This document shows, one piece after another, positions 5,887-10,493 of a DNA stretch of 10,493 bases (its first letter is position 1; the number at the start of each line of letters is the position of its first letter). The position numbers were made by a program, and so were the translations under genes. The notes beneath the pieces are model-generated. The model saw only the letters and a program-made list of their open reading frames with translations. It was not told the DNA's origin and searched no databases. The DNA comes from JAQVUB01 sp033809415 (lineage in GTDB: Bacteria > Verrucomicrobiota > Lentisphaeria > Oligosphaerales > Oligosphaeraceae): positions 1 through 10,493 of the forward strand of contig JAPXLT010000163.1 of NCBI GenBank assembly GCA_033809415.1, given 5' to 3'.

Positions 5887-5916
5887 GATATATTTCAAAC
5901 AGGAGAGATTGAAACT

Positions 5917-6951
5917 ATGCTTCCAGTAAAAGTCATCGTGGCCCGGACTGCGGGGAAAGTCGCGTTGGAAACCATAGAACTGGATGAACGAAAATTGCCG
6001 GATGATCATCTTCTGGTGAAAACCCTGTACAGCGCAGTCAGCGCCGGCACGGAATGCGCCTGGATTTCCGGAAATTCCAACAACCCAGGACAGAATTTCC
6101 CGTTTTATCCCGGCTACAGCGCGGTTGGGGAAGTCGTTCGGATCGGCAAGGATGTGAAGAATTTTGCGGTGGGGGATTCCGTCATCGTGCCGTGGGGCGG
6201 GCATCGCTCTTATACGATGACTCCGGCGGCACCGGTGTGGACTGGTGCGCATAAGATTTCTGATAGTCGGGTCATCCTGAAAGACGCAGCGTTGGTGCAT
6301 ATCGCCTCGTTCCCGATGCTCGGAGTCCGGAAACTGAAAATCCAGATGGGCGAATCGGTGATGATCGCTGGTCTGGGCATTCTGGGGCAAATCGCATTGC
6401 AGGCGGCGAAATATTCCGGGGCGGCGCCGCTGCTGGGCTGCGATTTTTCACCGGAACGGCGTGACCTGGCGCTGAAGCTCGGCGCGGATGCAGTCTTTGA
6501 TCCGCAGGAACCGGATTTTATCGAAAAAGTCCGTGCCGCTGCCAATGGGAAGGGGATCAGTGCTGTGGTGGAAGTAACCGGGAAAGCTGCCGCGCTGAAA
6601 CAGGCGCTGGGCTATGCCGCCAAGATGGGGCGGATTTCCCTGCTGGGCTGTACCCGGATACCGGATTGTCCGATTGATTTCTATCGGGATGTGCATCTGC
6701 CGGGCATTACGCTGATCGGCGCACACACCAGCAATCGCCCAGCCAATGAATCACGTCCCGGCGAGTGGAGCGAACATGATGATTATGATGCTATCCTGAA
6801 ATTCCTTGCCTCGGGAAGATTCGACTTCGCTTCGCTGATCCACAAAACGCTTAGTCCAGCGGACTGCACAGCGTTGTATGATACGCTGTTGAACGATCCG
6901 AATCCGCCTATGGGAATTGTTTTTGACTGGAGCCTGCTCGAGGCAGATTGA
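5917..6951 (+). CDS. Medium-chain dehydrogenase/reductase (MDR), zinc-less type
   Basis: A 344-residue cytoplasmic oxidoreductase with the MDR plan: a GroES-like N-terminal domain (about 1-130) and a Rossmann domain (about 140-270). The nucleotide loop is AGLGILGQIA (151-160), and an acidic residue after strand two, Asp176 in GCDFSPER, favours NAD over NADP. The conserved PGYSAVGEVVRIG (65-77) and FAVGDSVIV (83-91) confirm the family. Zinc-dependent members have a catalytic Cys in a CG-T/S-D text and a four-Cys structural lobe; here the site reads SAGTECAW (42-49) and no Cys lobe is present. It therefore resembles zinc-independent relatives such as BchC-like sugar or cofactor dehydrogenases. 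The substrate is unknown. AGGAGA (5901-5906) sits 10 nt before the ATG. It ends 7 nt before an ACACGAAA module and converges on the lipoprotein gene. Confidence 0.87.
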   Translation: MLPVKVIVARTAGKVALETIELDERKLPDDHLLVKTLYSAVSAGTECAWISGNSNNPGQNFPFYPGYSAVGEVVRIGKDVKNFAVGDSVIVPWGGHRSYTMTPAAPVWTGAHKISDSRVILKDAALVHIASFPMLGVRKLKIQMGESVMIAGLGILGQIALQAAKYSGAAPLLGCDFSPERRDLALKLGADAVFDPQEPDFIEKVRAAANGKGISAVVEVTGKAAALKQALGYAAKMGRISLLGCTRIPDCPIDFYRDVHLPGITLIGAHTSNRPANESRPGEWSEHDDYDAILKFLASGRFDFASLIHKTLSPADCTALYDTLLNDPNPPMGIVFDWSLLEAD

Positions 6952-6958
6952 AATATGA

Positions 6959-7015
6959 TTTTTTTAACCACGAACCACACGAAAAGGCACGAAATTTTTT
7001 TATAGGGTTGCCGGT
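6959..7015 (+). repeat. ACACGAAA intergenic module, copy 4, with TATAGGGTTGC tail
   Basis: tttttaaccacgaaccacac then gaaaaggcacgaaattttt, followed by tatagggttgccggtt, which resembles the start of the tatagggttgctgcttcgac module. It fills the whole gap between the two convergent genes. Positions 6961-6988 match 9981-10008 with one mismatch, so the lipoprotein gene is bracketed by direct repeats. No classical hairpin terminator is present between these convergent genes. Confidence 0.9.
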
Positions 7016-9916
7016 TTACGGCTGGGTGGTGTCGGTTGGCGTCTGCAAAATGATTTTCGGGTCGCCCCAGAAGGACTGATCGTTGCTGGTATTGAAAGAC
7101 GAAGGGCCGCAGTCGATAGCCAGGCTCAACAGAATGCTCTGGCCGGCATAAGCGCCCAGCGGCACGACGACCGGCGTCCACGACCGCTTCCCTCCCGCAC
7201 TGAAGGCACGCCAGATTTCCCGTCCATTGACACGTACCACGAAGTGGACGCCATCGCCAATGCCGCCCAAGCGTCCCATGCTGAAGGCAAGGGCCGTGCG
7301 GGGATCGGCGGGTAAGCGCAAATAGCCATCTGCCGATATCTCCGCGCCTCGACCCGACGGCGGTTCCATGCTGAATGCGCGATGCGACACGTCGCCGAGT
7401 TTCCAGTCCGCGGGCTTGCGCCACCAACTGGCCGGGCCGGTGACCAGGCCATTGACCACTTCCTGTAAGGTCCATTGATCCAGCGGCAGCACCTTGCCCA
7501 CCTCGATCTCGGGCGCTTCGCGGAAGGGCAGCAACAGCGAACCCGGCGCGACGACGGCATGTTGGCTACGGCCGGGCTTCTCCTGTCCGGCCAGGGGGTG
7601 CGTCGTCAGCACCTCGAGTTCGCCGGTTCCTGTACCGCCCAGATCGGCAAGCACGTAGTCGTTGTGCGTCCGCGTGCCGTTGAACCAGACCGCCTCCGGC
7701 AGGTGCGTGAACGTGAGCGGTGCCGGTTCGGGCGCACCGGGGAACAGGGCGTACCACCGGTTGGGTGCCAGGCCAATCGGCCCCTGCCGGTCGTAGGCGT
7801 TCCAGCCAACAATATGAACCGGCTCCGGCATGGGACAGGCGTTTCGTCCCGTGATCCGGGCGTAGTAGAGCCTGTCGCGTCCGCCTTCCTCGCGGTAGCA
7901 GAATGTACTGCCGCCGCGGCGCAGATATTTCACGACGCGCCCCTGCCGGTCGCGCAGATAGGCGACGGCTTCCGGTTCCCAGACTGCGGGATAGTCGGGG
8001 GCATAGCCGTCGGCGAACAGCTTCGCCCGGAGAATCACCACGCGCGCCTCGCCGTTGTCGGTGGCGACGTCGCCCCGCCACGTTGGTATCGATCCGGTCA
8101 CTTCGAGGAAATTCTGGTCGCGGTGGAATTGTTCCGTGCTGAGCATGGGGGTTTTGTACATGACCAGGTCCGTGTATGCGCCGAAGATGTAGCCCAGCAA
8201 CGGGTGTGCGCTGTCGCCCAGCCAGCGGTGGTGTTCGGGACTGAACCACGAGTGGTAACTGCCCGATCCGAGTTCCATGCCCGCCGCAACGACCACCTCG
8301 TTCCAGTGCTCGCCAATCGTCGCAGTCTGGGGCAATTTCTCCCGGATGCGTTTCTCGCAGGCCACCATTCCCTCATGAATGCTCCGCCCGTCAATCAGTC
8401 CGGAACTGCCATAGTTCGAGCCGGCGCAGTCCTGGTAAAACACGTCGATCGCATACTGCTCGTGGAATTTGACCATCAGATCGGAATAGAACTCGATCCA
8501 GGTGTCGCTGCCGGAATGGATGCCCATCAGGTAGTTGTCTTTGTATTTGCTGGCGTCCTCCGGCACGATCTCTTTGTCCGGATCGCGGAGATCGTCGAGA
8601 ATGGCGGCATCGCCCGAAAGGGCGTCCACCCCCGGCAGGCATCCGTATTGCCGAGCCAGGCCGGGATGGGCATGCCGGTCGATCAACTTATGTGAAACAT
8701 ACACGCCATACCGGCTGCCGAGGGCGTGTATTCCGGCGGCGGTGGCGGCCAGGTTGGTATCGAGCGGCTGGTAGAACGGTGCATTCCGGTTGAAACCCTT
8801 CGCCCAACCATAGGCGTTCATCAGGATATGCCTCGGGGCGATGCGATTGCCGAGACACTGAAGCGCGTTCGAGTTCAGGATACTGGGAACATACAGGGCG
8901 ATGTCGTTGAACCAAGCAGGGGAACGCTCGCTTCTGGGCTTGCAGCCGTAGGCCGAAGCCAGCCATTGCTTGTAGCGTTCCGCCGGTTCCATCCACGACC
9001 CGGCAAACGTATTGAACCGCCAGGCGCAGACCTCGATTTGTTTTCGGTCTGAATAAGGATATTGTCCACAGGCTTCGAATCCCAGCCCCTGCACATGATC
9101 GAGCGCGTAGCGCTTGAGGTACTTCGGACCCAGTTTAGGATCGTCGGCAAAGACCATGAAGCTGCCGCCGCCGGGAATTTCGCCGACGATGAGTCCCGCG
9201 CTCCAAAAACCGGGCCAGGCCCAGCCCGAGGCGCTTGCCCGGCGGTCGGAGGAACCGCCGATGCGGACGCCGCTGAAATAGGGCAGGGCGAACGCGATGT
9301 CGCGATCCAGGTTCAGCAGGCTGAAGCCGATGCCGAAAACGCCGGGATGATCGCTTTCGGCCCGTTGCCGGATGACCAGATCGCCCGTCCCGGGTTCGAC
9401 CGTCAGTTCCTGGATGAGTTTGGCCGAGGGATCGCCGGACAGGCCGGCATAGGTCAGCCGCACGCCGTCCTGGACAGGCACGCAGGTGGTTTGGCTTTCC
9501 GCAGTGGGCGGGTGCTGCGCGGGGAAGCTTGGCGGCCCCTTTTTGAGATCATGGCTCCACAAGGCACGGTGCTGTGCCTTGCCCGCCTTTTCTTGTTCAT
9601 GGAACGACCCCATGCCGTTCGGCAGGCAGTGCGTGGACATCGCGTTGGTGCCCACCGTCAACGCTCGCCCGCCGTTGTGGCGCGTGGCAAGCTGTGTCAG
9701 GCAGCCATCCTGCCAAGTGACCACATAGCGATCCGTCCGTATCGTCAACACGCCGTTGGTGAAGGCGAATTCTGCCGGGGATTGCGCTGGTGGCGGCTCG
9801 GCGACGGCGCGGCACCCGACTGCAGCCAACAGCAGAACCGGCAGGATCAGCCAGACCGCCGACTTCCAGAAATTCGAGGTTCGAAACATGCCGTCATGCG
9901 ATGGTATCGTCTTCAT
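7016..9916 (-). CDS. Glycoside-hydrolase-like lipoprotein (DUF6259-like) with C-terminal beta-sandwich
   Basis: A 966-residue exported protein. Residues 16-34 are hydrophobic and end in LLLAAVGC, so Cys35 is a likely lipidation site on a cell-surface or periplasmic lipoprotein. Residues about 45-300 look like an all-beta N-terminal domain of the kind seen before GH36/GH31-like barrels. Residues about 330-640 carry barrel-like text: HILMNAYGWAKGFN, DVFYQDCAGSNY (491-502) and ATIGEHWNEV (532-541). Asp496 and Glu536 are my candidates for catalytic acids, unproven. Residues about 860-955 (GDGVHFVVRVNGREIW; VPLGAYAGQSILLSLAID; FWGDPKI) resemble a galactose-binding/NPCBM-type carbohydrate-binding module. 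Overall it recalls DUF6259 proteins of PVC-group bacteria; the substrate is unknown. The ATG at 9916 has AAAGGA about 8 nt upstream; a TTG at 9961 would add 15 residues and spoil the signal peptide. Its GC content is visibly higher than its neighbours', and it is the only clear minus-strand gene. Confidence 0.8.
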   Translation of the reverse strand: MKTIPSHDGMFRTSNFWKSAVWLILPVLLLAAVGCRAVAEPPPAQSPAEFAFTNGVLTIRTDRYVVTWQDGCLTQLATRHNGGRALTVGTNAMSTHCLPNGMGSFHEQEKAGKAQHRALWSHDLKKGPPSFPAQHPPTAESQTTCVPVQDGVRLTYAGLSGDPSAKLIQELTVEPGTGDLVIRQRAESDHPGVFGIGFSLLNLDRDIAFALPYFSGVRIGGSSDRRASASGWAWPGFWSAGLIVGEIPGGGSFMVFADDPKLGPKYLKRYALDHVQGLGFEACGQYPYSDRKQIEVCAWRFNTFAGSWMEPAERYKQWLASAYGCKPRSERSPAWFNDIALYVPSILNSNALQCLGNRIAPRHILMNAYGWAKGFNRNAPFYQPLDTNLAATAAGIHALGSRYGVYVSHKLIDRHAHPGLARQYGCLPGVDALSGDAAILDDLRDPDKEIVPEDASKYKDNYLMGIHSGSDTWIEFYSDLMVKFHEQYAIDVFYQDCAGSNYGSSGLIDGRSIHEGMVACEKRIREKLPQTATIGEHWNEVVVAAGMELGSGSYHSWFSPEHHRWLGDSAHPLLGYIFGAYTDLVMYKTPMLSTEQFHRDQNFLEVTGSIPTWRGDVATDNGEARVVILRAKLFADGYAPDYPAVWEPEAVAYLRDRQGRVVKYLRRGGSTFCYREEGGRDRLYYARITGRNACPMPEPVHIVGWNAYDRQGPIGLAPNRWYALFPGAPEPAPLTFTHLPEAVWFNGTRTHNDYVLADLGGTGTGELEVLTTHPLAGQEKPGRSQHAVVAPGSLLLPFREAPEIEVGKVLPLDQWTLQEVVNGLVTGPASWWRKPADWKLGDVSHRAFSMEPPSGRGAEISADGYLRLPADPRTALAFSMGRLGGIGDGVHFVVRVNGREIWRAFSAGGKRSWTPVVVPLGAYAGQSILLSLAIDCGPSSFNTSNDQSFWGDPKIILQTPTDTTQP

Positions 9917-9980
9917 GGTCGAATCCTTTTTGACGTTTGTTGTAAGTATGAATGTTGGCAATATTCGTTACTTGTGCACT

Positions 9981-10076
9981 TTTTAACCACGAACCACACG
10001 AACAGGCTTGGCGCGGGCTAACGCCCACAACCCATTTTTTAACAACGAAAAGACACGAAAAGACACGAAAATTTTT
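9981..10076 (+). repeat. Compound repeat: ACACGAAA module, GTGGGC stem, second ACACGAAA module
   Basis: tttttaaccacgaaccacac plus gaacaggc (9981-10008), then ggcgcgggctaacgcccaca plus accc (10009-10033), then ttttttaacaacgaaaagac continuing through two acacgaaaa units to 10076. The order of the first two modules matches 5220-5275. The whole starts 64 bp upstream of the lipoprotein start. Nothing coding is supported from 9917 to about 10440. Confidence 0.9.
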
Positions 10077-10137
10077 ATAGGGGTTGTTGCTCTGACGGAT
10101 GAAATGACACGCGGATTTGTGATCTGGCCTATTGGTT
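10077..10137 (+). repeat. TATAGGGGTTGTTGC...GGTTTCTCC repeat module
   Basis: tataggggttgttgctctga followed by cggatgaaatgacacgcgg and tttgtgatctggcctattgg. It matches the right half of the module at 5763-5825 closely, including the cctattggtttctccgac tail, but lacks the left TTGGAGATT half. The ACACGAAA module takes the place of that half here. Confidence 0.85.
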
Positions 10138-10195
10138 TCTCCGACCGATCTGTCGGATCAGTCGGATCAAGTAGATCGGTCGGATCGGTCGGATT
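10138..10195 (+). repeat. Degenerate CGGATCGGT tandem repeat
   Basis: About five to six imperfect 9-10 bp units (cggatcagt, cggatcaagt, cggtcggat) between the tail of the previous module and the next hairpin cluster. This is the same family as 5323-5358. Confidence 0.85.
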
Positions 10196-10209
10196 AGCGA
10201 TGTTGGAAT

Positions 10210-10310
10210 TAGCCCTGAAGGGGCGTGACATACCAGCCCAGGGCAACGCCCTGGGGCAGGGATCACATCATCGGCAAAGCCCTGTAAGGGCGCGACATAA
10301 TCCCTGTCCA
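10210..10310 (+). repeat. GCCCTGAAGGGGC / GCCCAGGGCAACGCCCTGGG palindromic repeat cluster
   Basis: Three stem-loops: GCCCT-gaa-GGGGC (10212-10224, one G.T pair), CCCAGGGC-aac-GCCCTGGG (10237-10255) and GCCCT-gta-AGGGC (10279-10291). The linkers gtgacatacc and gcgacataatcc are themselves similar. It resembles the three-hairpin element at 5575-5659 in layout and in the gta loop, but the stem sequences are different. From memory, text of this type is dispersed in many copies in PVC-group genomes. Confidence 0.85.
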
Positions 10311-10349
10311 AAATTCTTGTGTGCCAAGACCGGCTTTACGCAGTTGCGT

Positions 10350-10400
10350 CGGAGGCGATATGGAGCGCCGGCGGCTCGCCGGCATGAAGCCGGCTTCCCT
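10350..10400. repeat. GCCGGC-rich palindrome
   Basis: GCCGGCG (10367-10373) pairs perfectly with CGCCGGC (10377-10383) across gct, and a further gccggc follows at 10389-10394. The hairpin continues the cluster of GC-rich palindromes to its left and is preceded by ggagc. It is not followed by a T-run. Confidence 0.7.
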
Positions 10401-10444
10401 CTCTCATCACTGAAAAATCAAAAAGTTCAAAAAAAATCTCAAAA

Positions 10445-10493
10445 ATGAGAAAGAACCTCAAAGCCAGTAACTTGCGCATCGGCTTTTTGAAAA
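10445..10493 (+). CDS. Possible 5' end of a gene running off the window
   Basis: An ATG at 10445 opens a frame that stays open for the last 16 codons (MRKNLKASNLRIGFLK). The upstream 40 bases are A-rich without a clear Shine-Dalgarno, and a small inverted repeat (tctca-aaaa-tgaga) overlaps the start. The change from GC-rich palindromes to AT-rich sequence suggests that the repeat array ends here and a gene or its promoter begins. Too little is visible to name a product. Confidence 0.25.
   Translation, partial: MRKNLKASNLRIGFLK

Noticed and set aside
5220..5916. Insertion sequence or transposon
   Set aside because: No transposase frame and no target-site duplication that I could recognise. 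The gap is explained by short non-coding repeats.
5869..6390. 173-codon minus-strand frame overlapping the dehydrogenase start
   Set aside because: It is antisense to a gene with a clear Shine-Dalgarno and an intact MDR domain. No motif is seen.
7475..8695. 406-codon plus-strand open frame opposite the lipoprotein gene
   Set aside because: It is antisense to a well-supported long gene. It has Arg/Val/Ala-rich composition, no recognisable motifs and no ribosome-binding site, as expected for a shadow frame in GC-rich coding DNA.
9062..10021. 319-codon plus-strand open frame opposite the lipoprotein N-terminus
   Set aside because: A shadow frame as above. It runs out of the gene into repeat sequence, which a real gene would be unlikely to do.
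10008..10448. 146-codon plus-strand frame in the right repeat array
   Set aside because: It translates through the ACACGAAA, CGGATCGGT and palindromic repeats. No protein family is recognised and no conserved frame is seen in the other copies.

Overview
The window is a 10.5 kb piece of bacterial chromosome. It holds seven complete genes, and the long gaps between them are filled with short mosaic repeats. Coding text is moderately GC-rich, Shine-Dalgarno sequences are visible at several starts, and one gene encodes a large lipid-anchored glycoside-hydrolase-like protein. The gaps are crowded with repeats built on ACACGAAA, ACACGGAC, CGGATCGGT and GCCCTGTAAGGGC-like units. From memory this style fits the Lentisphaerae/Kiritimatiellota/Verrucomicrobia (PVC) group, perhaps a Victivallis-like organism. 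No rRNA or phylogenetic marker is present, so this is an inference.

Layout. 1-613 is non-coding: a GC-rich minisatellite (1-162), then inverted copies of several repeat modules (190-553), ending in the mgtE ribosome-binding site. 614-5203 is a block of five plus-strand genes: mgtE (Mg2+ channel/transporter), an EamA/DMT-family permease, an M24 (Xaa-Pro-type) peptidase, a GmhA-like SIS isomerase and a secreted DUF192 protein. The permease overlaps the peptidase by 31 bp, and the isomerase overlaps the DUF192 gene by an ATGA. 5204-5916 is a second repeat array. 5917-6951 is a zinc-less medium-chain dehydrogenase (MDR family). 7016-9916, on the minus strand, is a 966-residue lipoprotein with a predicted TIM-barrel and a C-terminal beta-sandwich, resembling DUF6259 proteins. 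9917-10493 is mainly a third repeat array, with a possible gene start running off the end.

The five genes of the first block look like housekeeping or envelope functions (ion and solute transport, peptide turnover, heptose precursor synthesis, an exported small protein) and do not form one obvious pathway. The dehydrogenase and the lipoprotein may both concern carbohydrate use, but they lie on opposite strands with convergent 3' ends and need not be co-regulated.

The most notable content is non-coding. (1) An ACACGAAA module abuts every free gene end in the window. (2) A three-hairpin element occurs twice, with compensating base changes in two stems, which implies selection on a folded structure. 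(3) The modules flanking the five-gene block are collinear inverted copies of one another. (4) The lipoprotein gene lies between two 28-bp direct repeats (one mismatch). I saw no CRISPR array, tRNA, rRNA, transposase or known defence genes.
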